Positions 16,836 to 25,350 of a stretch of DNA of 64,000 nt are shown piece after piece (position 1 is the first letter of the stretch; each line of letters begins with the position of its first letter). The position numbers were made by a program, and so were the translations under genes. The DNA comes from Armatimonadota bacterium. GTDB lineage: Bacteria > Sysuimicrobiota > Sysuimicrobiia > Sysuimicrobiales > Kaftiobacteriaceae. Location: contig JAVKHY010000009.1 of the NCBI GenBank assembly GCA_031459765.1, forward strand, positions 32,763-96,762, given 5' to 3'. A model generated the notes under the pieces. The model was not told the DNA's origin, ran no database searches, and was given only the letters and a program-made list of their open reading frames with translations.

Positions 16836-18332
16836 TCAGGGAGCCATGGAGGAGATCTCGACCTGGTCCGGCCGGCAGGTGAACCGCAGGAGACGACTGG
16901 TCCGCACAGACGGCGCGGAGTGCTCCGGGACCACGACCCGCTCGACCGTGGCGAAGACGTCCACCGGGCCGACGGGGCCCCGTCGCAGGCAGTAGCGGCG
17001 GGCCGCCCGGCGGAGGATCGACTCCTTCAGCTCACCCCGCCGCGATCGAGGGATCTTGGCCCAGGTCACCCCGTGGAGGTTGGCCTGGAGCAAGGTGCTG
17101 CGCGGCGAGGACGGGAAGAGGTCCCGGGGGTCGCCGAGGACCGCGGAGCCGCCCCGGCGCTCGATCAGCGTGTACCGGAAGACGAAGTTACGGTCGTCGA
17201 TCCAGTCGAACAACCGGTAGCTCTGGGAGATCCCGACCATCCACAGCGGCAGGTGGAAGGGATTGACCGAGAGGACATCGGCCACCACGCGCTCGCTGGC
17301 AAACTCCTCGGGAGGGCCTCCGGCCTCTGCAGTCGGCGTCCGCCAGGGGGGATTCTGGATGTCGGCGACCATCTGCAGCGCAAGACAGGCGACCACGAAG
17401 GCTCCCAGCCGGTCCGCCCGGCGGGCCGGAGGGACCGGCGCCGGGAGGGGCGGCGGCCCGGATCGGCAGAGGAGGCGCATCAGATCGTGCCGGAGGATCA
17501 GGACCAGAGCCCCCGCCATCCCCAGGTTGGCCAGAGGGATGTCCATCGTCGCCACGATACCGAGGTGGAAGGCCAGCAGGACCGGGACGAGCAGCCACTT
17601 CACCGGTCGGACCGGCCACAGCACCAGGAGCGCCAGCAGCGGTTCGGTGAGCAGCACGGCGTGGTTGACCGCGGCGAGCGCCGGGAGGTGGCGCGGTTCC
17701 CAGAATGTCGGGGCCCGGGAGACGGACAGCTGCAGGATGACATAGAGCGCCGTGCCCTGACGCCACATCGGGCTCGTCCACTTCCACAATCCGGCCACGA
17801 CGTAGACCATCGCCAGATTGATGAGGAAGAGCCGCACGGCGGCCCCCGGCACGGTCCGCCGGATCCAGTTCTCCGGCACGCGGCGGCCGCCGGCCAGCCA
17901 GTCCGAAAGCGTCAAGGTGGTGCCGACGGGCAGCAGGATCGACCAGAAGAGCAACAGGTGCATCACGCCGTCCTCAACGTAACTCACGGGGAAGTTCCAG
18001 CGGTAGGTGGAGACGGCGACGAGGTAGAGCGCGGCGGCGGCGAGCCTGGGTCGGACGCCCAGGACCAGCAGTAACGACGCTCCCAGGGCGAGAAGATAGG
18101 TGAACCGGATCAGGGCCTCGCTCATCCCGGCCTGGAAGAGGCCCATCCGGCTCGCCCAGAAGATCCGCTGCAGCAACGCGTGGTCGAGCAGCCCGTCCGG
18201 GCTGCTGAAGTCGTCGATCTCGGTCCAGGTGCGGAGGAAGTACAGGAAGGTGATGCCGCCGACGAGGATCCGGAAGACGTCCACGGGGAGCGCATAGACG
18301 GGGCACATGAAGGCCCGCGTCAGGCTCCACAT
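16836..18332 (-). CDS. HTTM domain (gamma-carboxylase-like) membrane protein
   Basis: 498 aa. The N-terminal two thirds hold about eight hydrophobic segments. FRILVGGITFLYFLRTW, RWNFPVSYVEDGVMHLL and WKWTSPMWRQGTALY match the pattern of HTTM proteins, relatives of vitamin K-dependent gamma-glutamyl carboxylase. The C-terminal third (from about residue 330) is soluble, with FDWIDDRNFVFRY and a basic region. The ATG at 18332 is the only reasonable start, although it has no clear ribosome binding site. It probably forms an operon with asnB and is divergent from an FAD oxidoreductase gene. The reaction is unknown. Confidence 0.78.
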   Translation of the reverse strand: MWSLTRAFMCPVYALPVDVFRILVGGITFLYFLRTWTEIDDFSSPDGLLDHALLQRIFWASRMGLFQAGMSEALIRFTYLLALGASLLLVLGVRPRLAAAALYLVAVSTYRWNFPVSYVEDGVMHLLLFWSILLPVGTTLTLSDWLAGGRRVPENWIRRTVPGAAVRLFLINLAMVYVVAGLWKWTSPMWRQGTALYVILQLSVSRAPTFWEPRHLPALAAVNHAVLLTEPLLALLVLWPVRPVKWLLVPVLLAFHLGIVATMDIPLANLGMAGALVLILRHDLMRLLCRSGPPPLPAPVPPARRADRLGAFVVACLALQMVADIQNPPWRTPTAEAGGPPEEFASERVVADVLSVNPFHLPLWMVGISQSYRLFDWIDDRNFVFRYTLIERRGGSAVLGDPRDLFPSSPRSTLLQANLHGVTWAKIPRSRRGELKESILRRAARRYCLRRGPVGPVDVFATVERVVVPEHSAPSVRTSRLLRFTCRPDQVEISSMAP

Positions 18333-18422
18333 GACGGAGTCACCGGTCAGCCGGGCCGTCGTCTCGCTCCGCCGAGGAGCGGGCGAGAGGTGTGCCGTGA
18401 CGGCCGCGGAGGCCCCTGCCGG

Positions 18423-19844
18423 GTGAGCGATCTGTATGACGCGGTCGTGGTGGGCGCCGGGCCGAACGGCCTGGCGGCGGGAATCACCCTGGCCCGCGCG
18501 GGCCTCCGCGTCCTGATCCTGGAGGCGGCGGCGACCGTCGGCGGAGGAGCGCGCTCGGCCGAGCTCACGCTGCCCGGCTTCGTTCACGATGTCTGCTCCG
18601 CCTTCCATCCCCTGGGCCTGGCCTCGCCCTTCATGCGCTCACTCCCGCTGGAATCTCACGGCCTGCGCTGGATCCATCCTCCGGTGCCCCTGGCCCACCC
18701 CCTCGATCGCGGTGCGGCCGTCCTGCTGGAGCGGACGGTGGAAACCACCGCGCAGGGCGTGGATCCGGACACAGACGCCTACCGCCGTCTGATGCAGCCG
18801 CTGGTCGCCGGCGCCGACGCGCTGCTCGACGACCTTCTGGGGCCGCTGCGACTGCCGCAGCATCCCGTCCTTACGGCCCGATTCGGCCTGGCCGGCCTCC
18901 GCTCCGTGCGCGCCGTCGCCGGGCGGTTTTCCGGCCCGAAGGCCCGGGCCCTGCTGGCCGGACTGGGCGCGCACGCCATCCTTCCCCTCCACGCCCCGGG
19001 CACCGCCGCGTTCGCCCTGATCCTGGGGATGCTGGGCCACCTCGTCGGCTGGCCCGTGGCGGAAGGGGGAACGCAGCGTATCGCCGACGCTCTGGCCTCG
19101 GTCTTCCGGTCGCTGGGCGGCACCATCCAGACCCGGTCGCCGGTGACGTCCCTCGCGGACCTCCCCTCCTCGCGGGCGGTCTTGCTCGATCTGAGCCCCC
19201 GGCAGGTCGCGCACATTGCCGGGGACCGCCTTCCGGACGGCTACCGCCGTCGCCTTGCCCGCTACCGCTACGGTCCCGGCGCATTCAAGGTGGACTGGGC
19301 CCTCGACGGCCCCATCCCCTGGGCCGCGCCCGAGTGCCTCCGGGCCGGCGTCGTACACGTCGGCGGCACGCTCGAGGAGATCGCTGCGGCCGAGGACGCG
19401 GTGGCCCGAGGCCGGGTGCCCGAGCGGCCCTTCGTGCTGGTCGGCCAGCAGAGCCTGTTTGACGCGAGCCGCGCGCCCTATCCTCGACAGACGGCGTGGG
19501 CGTACTGCCATGTCCCTTCTGGATCCCGGGAGGAGATGACCGGGCGGATCGAGGCGCAGATCGAGCGCTTCGCCCCCGGATTCCGCGAGCGGATCCTCGC
19601 CCGGAGCGTCCGCTTCCCTGCCGATCTGGAGCGCGAGAACCCCAACTTCGTCGGGGGCGACATCGCCGCCGGCTCCCAGGACCTGCGGCAGCTCCTGGCG
19701 CGCTCGCTCCGTCGCGATCCCTACGCCACCCCCGTCAAGGGCCTCTACCTCTGCTCGGCCTCCACCCCGCCGGGGGCGGGCGTTCACGGCATGTGCGGCT
19801 ACCACGCCGCCCGCTCCGCCCTGCGGCGGGAGTTCGGGATGTGA
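18423..19844 (+). CDS. Phytoene desaturase-like FAD oxidoreductase
   Basis: 473 aa. The Rossmann fold starts at once: DAVVVGAGPNGLAAGITLARAG (residues 5-26), followed by VLILEAAATVGGGARS, the dinucleotide-binding signature of the CrtI/phytoene-dehydrogenase superfamily. The C-terminal FAD-contact motif LYLCSASTPPGAGVHGMCGY is typical of the NAD(P)/FAD branch near RetSat and amine oxidases. The start is a GTG at 18423, with GGAGG 10 bases upstream. No other carotenoid genes are nearby, so the substrate is unknown. It is divergent from the HTTM gene, with about 90 bp between them. Confidence 0.9.
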   Translation: MSDLYDAVVVGAGPNGLAAGITLARAGLRVLILEAAATVGGGARSAELTLPGFVHDVCSAFHPLGLASPFMRSLPLESHGLRWIHPPVPLAHPLDRGAAVLLERTVETTAQGVDPDTDAYRRLMQPLVAGADALLDDLLGPLRLPQHPVLTARFGLAGLRSVRAVAGRFSGPKARALLAGLGAHAILPLHAPGTAAFALILGMLGHLVGWPVAEGGTQRIADALASVFRSLGGTIQTRSPVTSLADLPSSRAVLLDLSPRQVAHIAGDRLPDGYRRRLARYRYGPGAFKVDWALDGPIPWAAPECLRAGVVHVGGTLEEIAAAEDAVARGRVPERPFVLVGQQSLFDASRAPYPRQTAWAYCHVPSGSREEMTGRIEAQIERFAPGFRERILARSVRFPADLERENPNFVGGDIAAGSQDLRQLLARSLRRDPYATPVKGLYLCSASTPPGAGVHGMCGYHAARSALRREFGM

Positions 19845-19954
19845 AATATTCCTCCACTTCCGGCGTCGGAACGACGAGGGGAAGGGGGGCGTTCGGCGAA
19901 GACGCCTCCCCGGCACGGCTTTCGGCAGACGGTGGGCTTGTCAGGGAGGGGCCG

Positions 19955-20506
19955 ATGGAGACCATTGCCGTGGAGCGGTTCGTGGAGGCGGTGGCAGCCC
20001 TGCTGGAGGAAATCCACGTCGGGCCGCCTGATCCCCACTCCACCTGGGTGACGAGCAACGAACCGGGGTCTGGGGTGGTGGGGACTCTTGAGGGCATTCC
20101 CGCGGATGTGGCCTCCCGTCCGCCGGCCCCGGGCATGAACACCATCGCCGCCCACGCCGAGCACCTGCGGTACGCGCTGGAGCTGGCCATCCGCGCCCTC
20201 GACGGCGAGGACGCATACGCCACCGCCGATTGGGCGGGCAGCTGGCGGACGCAGACGGTGGATGGACCGAGGTGGGACAGGCTGCGCGCGGCCCTGCGGG
20301 AGCAGCACCGCCGTCTCCTGGACATCCTCCGCGACCGCCGGGACTGGTCGGATCGGGACACGCTGTGGGGAGTGCTGGCCCTGGTCGGCCACGGGGCCTA
20401 CCACCTGGGAGCCATCCGCCAGCTGGCCCGGCTGCTCACATCTTCCAGATCGCGGGGCCGGTCCCGGGGCGGAACACGAAGACCTGAATCACCTGGCCGC
20501 TTCTGA
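19955..20506 (+). CDS. DinB-like four-helix metalloprotein
   Basis: 183 aa of the DinB/YfiT-type fold. A His pair in NTIAAHAEHLRYAL (His67, His70) and a later His cluster in GHGAYHLGAIRQL fit the three-His metal site. Members include thiol-S-transferases and many uncharacterised proteins. The ATG at 19955 follows GGGAGGGG. The C-terminal tail is basic and low-complexity (SSRSRGRSRGGTRR). Its last 71 bp overlap the 3' end of the convergent minus-strand gene. Confidence 0.8.
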   Translation: METIAVERFVEAVAALLEEIHVGPPDPHSTWVTSNEPGSGVVGTLEGIPADVASRPPAPGMNTIAAHAEHLRYALELAIRALDGEDAYATADWAGSWRTQTVDGPRWDRLRAALREQHRRLLDILRDRRDWSDRDTLWGVLALVGHGAYHLGAIRQLARLLTSSRSRGRSRGGTRRPESPGRF

Positions 20507-20963
20507 CAACAAAGGCTGCACCGATGTCATTGAAGATGAGACGTGTCAACCCGGTCCCGACCGACGTCGTCCTCGTGGGCGCGCCGTAGGCTGCGGTCAC
20601 GGCCTCGAGCGGATCTCCCGGACCCACGTTCCTGGCTGTCTTGTAGTTGCTGGAGACCACCATGAGATAGATGGCCTTCCCGGTCTGGGGATCGTTGATC
20701 CCCATGCCGAAGAGCACGTGCGACCAGTACACGGTCATCACGCCCGGCTGGACATCGTCTCCGGGCCGGATGTCGACAATGGCCGAGCCCTGGCCGCGCG
20801 GCAGGTTCGGGGGTCTGACCATCTGCTCCACCTCGCCGACCGTCATCTCGAGGGTCCACCGGCCAATGCGCTCTCCCGGCACGATCAGGCGGTCGTCGGG
20901 GGGCTGGGCTCCCCCGGGAAGCGCGAGCCACAAGACGGCGACGACCGCCCCGATGATCCTCAC
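20436..20963 (-). CDS. Putative secreted hypothetical protein
   Basis: 175 aa from a GTG at 20963, chosen for AGGGGGA 7 bases upstream and a classical signal peptide (hydrophobic residues 3-14, then a GGAQ cleavage region). The mature part has repeated motifs RLIVPGERIGRWTLEMTVGE, VEQMVRPP and PLEAVTAAYG. The arrangement resembles small secreted proteins with a SmpA/BamE-like repeat in which a start-of-domain GxxxG-type turn precedes a beta hairpin, but I cannot name the family. The start overlaps the stop of the upstream 72-aa membrane protein (GTGA), so the two are coupled. The 3' end overlaps the DinB gene on the other strand. Confidence 0.7.
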   Translation of the reverse strand: MRIIGAVVAVLWLALPGGAQPPDDRLIVPGERIGRWTLEMTVGEVEQMVRPPNLPRGQGSAIVDIRPGDDVQPGVMTVYWSHVLFGMGINDPQTGKAIYLMVVSSNYKTARNVGPGDPLEAVTAAYGAPTRTTSVGTGLTRLIFNDIGAAFVVRSGQVIQVFVFRPGTGPAIWKM

Positions 20964-21178
20964 CGCCGGTCCCCCTGACCTGTTTGAAACTCCGTCGGCT
21001 CCCCGCCCGGGAGCAGGACCAGAGCCAGACCGAGGCCGGTCGCGGCGGCGAAGAAGACACCACCGACCCAGAGTTCGGGAGTTAGCGCGACGAAGATGGT
21101 CTGCGCAAGTCTCCGTTCCCGGAGTGCCGACATCCCCAGCGCCACCGTGGTGAACATCGTCGTGGTGGCCAGCGTCAA
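20960..21178 (-). CDS. Small two-helix membrane protein
   Basis: 72 aa from a TTG start at 21178; an ATG at 21157 is the alternative. Two hydrophobic segments: residues 1-17 and about 34-54 (WVGGVFFAAATGLGLALVLL). It is coupled by GTGA overlap to the downstream secreted protein gene. No family recognised. Confidence 0.45.
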   Translation of the reverse strand: MTLATTTMFTTVALGMSALRERRLAQTIFVALTPELWVGGVFFAAATGLGLALVLLPGGEPTEFQTGQGDRR

Positions 21179-21732
21179 CCGACAGCAGGGACGGAAGGAG
21201 CCGCCGGAGCGTGGGGTCCGTTCCGGGTCCGCCCAAGCGGCGCGCAGCGGGCTTGCCCATGTGCCACAGCATGTCCCTCACCGTCCCGAGCGTGAAGATC
21301 CCCAGGCCCAGGGTCCGCCAGGAGACCGTCGCGAGGTCCAGGGCCTTGACCGCGACTTACCTCCTCGAGGGCCCGGCCTGCTGCCACGATACGTCGACGC
21401 GGCCTGCACCGCACAGTGCTGATTGTCCCCCTTGCCTGGAGATCGTGTCCCGATTTTCCGGGACACGCTCGACGCGCGCCGCTGATTCCCGGACCGTCCT
21501 CATTCCCGGTGGCGTCTAAGACGGAGAAACTGTCCGGAGCCCCAGGTCGGTGGGAAGCTCGGTTTGCAGAACCGCTGGGAGGAGGCGCCGCAGCGTACTT
21601 CACAACGCGCGCCGAGTCGCGTACCATCAGGGCAAGTGGTTTACCGAACGGCTCCAGGGCACGATCCTTACAGAACTGTCGCGGTGAACGGTAGGAAGCA
21701 GGGACCGACGGCGTGGAACTAGCCAGTCCAAC
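21179..21732. other. Intergenic region with no supported gene
   Basis: About 550 bp between the minus-strand membrane protein gene and the plus-strand regulator. Short frames here lack start signals and recognisable products. The one notable element is the perfect palindrome at 21444-21467. The regulator promoter should lie toward the right end, but I see no convincing -35/-10 pair. Confidence 0.5.
21444..21467. repeat. Perfect 9-bp inverted repeat
   Basis: CGTGTCCCG and CGGGACACG flank a 6-base ATTTTC spacer. It lies 265 bp upstream of the large regulator gene. It could be an operator, a short terminator, or part of an insertion sequence end: ATCGGGACAC also occurs beside the transposase fragment near 57450. 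Confidence 0.45.
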
Positions 21733-22962
21733 ATGGCCGTCCCCGCCCACATCCCCAGCGCAAAGATCACCCCGCCTCGAATCGGCGTCCCGCTCTTGAA
21801 GCGTGAGCGACTCCTGTCCATGGTCCACGAGGGGCTGACGCGCCGATTGCTCATCCTGTGCGCGGAGGCCGGATACGGGAAGACCAGCCTGCTGTTGTCT
21901 GCCCTCCCCGAGGTTGGCGGGCCCGTAGCGTGGCTCACCCTCGATGAGTCCGACGCAGATCCCAACCTGTTCGGCGCCGGCTTGATCGCGGCCGTCGGCG
22001 CCGTGGTGCCGGAGACCGGTGACCTGGTGCCGGGCATCCTGACGATGGGACCAGACATGGCGGAGCTGCGTCGGGCCTTGCTGGGTGCGCTGGACAGCCT
22101 GCCTGAGACGGTCATCGTCCTTGACGACTTCCATACCGTTGAGCGCAACCCAGAGATCGTGCGCCTGGTAGACGATCTCCTCGGCCACCTTCCGCCACCT
22201 ATCCGCCTGGTCATCGCCACGCGGACCTGGCCGCGCCTGCAGGTCCTTCCCCGCCTCCTGGTCCAGGGCCAGGCCACAACGGTCGACCACAGCCACCTCA
22301 AGTTCTCACGGGACGAGACCGCAGCGTTCTTTCGCGCCAGCCACAGCCTCGAGATGGACGATCTCCTCGCCGGCGGCCTCACCGAACGCACCGAGGGATG
22401 GCCGGCCGCCCTGCAGCTGATTGCCCTCAGGGCCAAAGCCCAGGGCCGGGCCGATGTGCACGGCACTCCGCGAGAGATCTACGATTACCTGGCCGCCACC
22501 GTGCTGGACACGCTCGACCCGGTGACCCGAGGCTTCGTCCTGCGCGCGTCGATCCTGACCGAGCTCTGGCCGTCGGTGTGCCAGGCGCTGGTGCCGGAGG
22601 TGGACGCGGGGACGATGCTGGCGGAAGTGGAGCGCAGCAACCTCTTCCTCTACCGCCTCGACGACGCGGGCCCACGGTATCGCTTCCACCAGTTGTTCGC
22701 TGAGTTCCTCCGGCAGCGCTTGAGCGACGAAGAGGGATCGAAGGCGGTCTCGGCCCTGCACTATGCGGCGGCGCAACGGTTTGAAGCAGAAGGCATCCCC
22801 GACCTTGCCGTGCGCCACTACTTCGCGGCGGGAGCGCTCGGGGAGGCCGAGCGGGTGATGAAGCCGCTGCACGGCGACCGGCTCACCTCCCGTCTGGCCT
22901 ATGCGTTCCGCGACCTGGCCTGCGGCTGCCCGAGGACGTTCAGCAGCAGTACCCGTGGATGA
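21733..22962 (+). CDS. MalT/BTAD-type ATP-dependent regulator, N-terminal part (frameshifted gene)
   Basis: 409 aa with a STAND-type ATPase. Walker A is AEAGYGKTS (residues 44-52), Walker B is VIVLDDFH, and DPVTRGFVLRASILTELWP and FHQLFAEFLRQRL follow, as in MalT-like LuxR/BTAD activators. The last 20 or so residues (CGCPRTFSSSTRG) do not fit the family. The same DNA in the +2 frame reads LPEDVQQQYPWMTRCG and leads straight into the next reading frame. A single missing base near 22925 explains the break. The stop overlaps an ATG at 22959 (ATGA), so coupled translation of two polypeptides is formally possible. Confidence 0.8.
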   Translation: MAVPAHIPSAKITPPRIGVPLLKRERLLSMVHEGLTRRLLILCAEAGYGKTSLLLSALPEVGGPVAWLTLDESDADPNLFGAGLIAAVGAVVPETGDLVPGILTMGPDMAELRRALLGALDSLPETVIVLDDFHTVERNPEIVRLVDDLLGHLPPPIRLVIATRTWPRLQVLPRLLVQGQATTVDHSHLKFSRDETAAFFRASHSLEMDDLLAGGLTERTEGWPAALQLIALRAKAQGRADVHGTPREIYDYLAATVLDTLDPVTRGFVLRASILTELWPSVCQALVPEVDAGTMLAEVERSNLFLYRLDDAGPRYRFHQLFAEFLRQRLSDEEGSKAVSALHYAAAQRFEAEGIPDLAVRHYFAAGALGEAERVMKPLHGDRLTSRLAYAFRDLACGCPRTFSSSTRG

Positions 22963-25073
22963 CGCGCTGCGGGGCCAGCGCGTGCCGATACGTCGGCGAC
23001 TACGCCGGAGGCCTTGCCCTCGCGGAGCGTGCCGCCGCAGCGGCGAGAGGGCGTGATCCCAACCTCTGGGCGTTTTCCATGCACGGGATCGCCGTCATGC
23101 TGCTGCACATGGACCGGTTTGAAGAAGCGGCACGCACATGCCAGGAGGCCCTGGCCTCTTTGGCCGCTGATGTCGAACCGCGCTGGAAGATCGCCCTGCT
23201 GGTCGTTCTGGCCGACAGCCTTCTGCATCTGGGACGGCTGGGTGAAGCGGAAAGTCTTCTCCCCGCCATCGAGCGCGCCGCCCCGGTCCCTCAACCCGGG
23301 AGGGGACTGCGCGAGAAGTATTTCCGCGCGGCTCTCGCTCTGGCGCGCCTGGAGTTCGCTCGTGCGGCCGAGCTCTATCGGGCGGCGCTGGACGAGGCCA
23401 CAGCCGTCGGCTCTCAGACCTACGAAACCTGGATTCTGGCCGACATCGTTGCCGTCGAACTCGGACGTCGCGATCTGGCAGCGGCGCGAACTGCCCTGCA
23501 GCGGGCGCAAACCTCCCACGCCGGCACGGGTGAGCGTCAGACCGATCTGCAGCTCACGAACCACGCAGGCAGCGTCGCCCTGCTGGCCCACGACCCCTCT
23601 GAAGCGGCTCGGTTGTACCAGCGAACGCTGGCGTCGTGGCGCGAAGGCGAAACGCAGGAACCCCGCATCCTGGCGCTGCTCGGTCTCGCCCGCGCGGCGC
23701 GGGCGCAGGGGAATCCGACGGAAGCGGAGAGCCTGCTCAATGCGGCATCCTCGAGTGCAGAGCGCTGCCGTTTTGGGAAGCTCCTTCCTGAAATCCGACT
23801 GGAACAGATCAGTGTACTGTACGCGCGGGGGGAGGCGGCCCACGCCGCAACCCTGCTCCCCGCCGTCCGTGAGGCGTTCTCCGAGTGGGGAACGCTTCCG
23901 GGGCTGGCGCGGGTTGCGCTCTGGGAGGCTCAACTGACCGCACCGCCGCCGGATGATCTCCTCCACATCGCCGTCACGCAGGCGGCCCAGGCGAAAGACG
24001 ACCTGATCCCGTTCCTGGCGACGGAGGCCGCCTGGACCGCACCGCTGCTGCTCACGGCGCTCGGGCGAGGCGTTGAGCCGCACGCCGCGGAGAGCCTGCT
24101 GGTCGCGCTGGGGTCGGATGCGGTGGACGCCCTGGTGCGGGCGCTCGCCGATCCGCAGTTGCGGCTCCGGGCCATCGGCCTCCTCGGGGCGATCGGTGAC
24201 CCGCGGGCGCGGCGGCCTCTGCTCCAGCTCGCCCGCAAGGACCCGCAGGTGCGGACGCTCTGCGAACAGGCGGTGGCCAGATTGCGCCCACCGGAACCGG
24301 TGACCCTTCGAATCTCACTCCTGGGCCGGTTCGAAATCCTGAGGAACGGCCGCCCCATCCCGGAGGCCGCGTGGAAGACCCACAAGGTGAAGGCCCTGCT
24401 GGAGTTCCTGCTTCTCCACCGCAGCCGGCTCGTCTCCCGTGACGAGATCATCGAAGCCCTGTGGCCGGAAGCCGACCCGCGGGCCGGTGACGTCCGCCTC
24501 AAAGGGGCCGTGAAGACGCTCCGCCAGACCCTGGAACCGCTCCTCGAGGGCCCGCAGTCGAGCTTCATCGTGCGCCGCGGATCCCTCCTCCGGTTCGAGA
24601 GCGCCGGGCGCTGCTGGATCGATGTCGACGAGTACGACCGGATGCGTGCCGAGGCCCAGGGCCACGAGGCGGCCGGGCGTCTGGCCGAGGCGGTGACCGC
24701 GCTCGAGCGGGCCGCCGCGCTGTATCGCGGCGATCTGCTGGAAGAGGAGCGGTACGCGGACTGGCCGGCCGCCGAGCGCGAGCGCCGCCGGGAGATCCAG
24801 ATCGCGGTCCTGGAGACCCTGGCCGATCTGCACGCCCGACGGCGGGACTACCGCCGGGCGCTGGAGGCGATCGGGCAGGTGCTGGCCCTGGACCGCCTGC
24901 GCGAACCGGCCTACCGCCACTTCATGCGGTACGCCCTCGCCCGGGGCGACCGCCAGGCGGCGATCCGCGCCTACCTGACCTGCGAACAGCTCCTCCGGGA
25001 AGAATTGGGCGTCGGCCCGCAGCCCGAGACCGTCGCCCTCTACGAACAGGCCCGCGCCCTGACCCCGGCCTGA
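22959..25073 (+). CDS. MalT/BTAD-type regulator, C-terminal part with SARP-like DNA-binding and BTAD domains
   Basis: 704 aa. Residues 1-330 are helical TPR-like repeats (AGGLALAERAAAAARG, EEAARTCQEALASL, AAELYRAALDEA). Residues around 370-440 look like HEAT/PBS-lyase-type repeats (LLVALGSDAVDALVRALADP, LRAIGLLGAIGDPRARRPL). The OmpR/SARP-type winged helix follows, with LGRFEILRNGRPIPE, KVKALLEFLLLHRSRLVSRDEIIEALWP and LKGAVKTLRQTLEP. The C-terminal 150 residues form a BTAD domain (WIDVDEYDRMRAEAQ, ALYRGDLLEEERYADW, YRHFMRYALARGDRQAAIRAY). This order, with the DNA-binding domain toward the C-terminus, fits large Chloroflexi/Actinobacteria-type regulators of about 1,100 aa. The target is unknown. 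Confidence 0.85.
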   Translation: MTRCGASACRYVGDYAGGLALAERAAAAARGRDPNLWAFSMHGIAVMLLHMDRFEEAARTCQEALASLAADVEPRWKIALLVVLADSLLHLGRLGEAESLLPAIERAAPVPQPGRGLREKYFRAALALARLEFARAAELYRAALDEATAVGSQTYETWILADIVAVELGRRDLAAARTALQRAQTSHAGTGERQTDLQLTNHAGSVALLAHDPSEAARLYQRTLASWREGETQEPRILALLGLARAARAQGNPTEAESLLNAASSSAERCRFGKLLPEIRLEQISVLYARGEAAHAATLLPAVREAFSEWGTLPGLARVALWEAQLTAPPPDDLLHIAVTQAAQAKDDLIPFLATEAAWTAPLLLTALGRGVEPHAAESLLVALGSDAVDALVRALADPQLRLRAIGLLGAIGDPRARRPLLQLARKDPQVRTLCEQAVARLRPPEPVTLRISLLGRFEILRNGRPIPEAAWKTHKVKALLEFLLLHRSRLVSRDEIIEALWPEADPRAGDVRLKGAVKTLRQTLEPLLEGPQSSFIVRRGSLLRFESAGRCWIDVDEYDRMRAEAQGHEAAGRLAEAVTALERAAALYRGDLLEEERYADWPAAERERRREIQIAVLETLADLHARRRDYRRALEAIGQVLALDRLREPAYRHFMRYALARGDRQAAIRAYLTCEQLLREELGVGPQPETVALYEQARALTPA

Positions 25074-25144
25074 GGCATTTCACCCCAGTTTCACCGCCGT
25101 CTCCTATGTTCTCCCCGACCGGGTGGATTCCGGCGGAGGCGGCC

Positions 25145-25327
25145 ATGGCAGGGGAGATTCAGTCCGCGTCGTTTGTCGTCCGGCTCAGGGTGGACCCCTC
25201 AGAACGCCGGCGCTGGTGGGGGGAAGCCCAGCATGTCGAGACCGGCGAGCGGATCGCCTTCCGCGACCAGGGGAAGCTCCTGGAGTTCCTGCAGCGGCAC
25301 CTGCGGAAGCTGGAGGACACCCAATGA
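25145..25327 (+). CDS. Small conserved hypothetical protein
   Basis: 60 aa from an ATG at 25145 with GGAGG upstream. The pattern SFVVRLRVDPSERRRWWGEA, HVETGERIAFRD and LLEFLQRHL resembles a widespread family of short proteins in Chloroflexi-like genomes, built as a beta sheet plus one C-terminal helix and often found near regulators. Function unknown. Its stop overlaps an upstream in-frame ATG (25324) of the rhodanese frame, so the two genes are probably co-transcribed. Confidence 0.6.
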   Translation: MAGEIQSASFVVRLRVDPSERRRWWGEAQHVETGERIAFRDQGKLLEFLQRHLRKLEDTQ

Positions 25328-25350
25328 GTCGTCACGCGGAGGTGAGGAAG

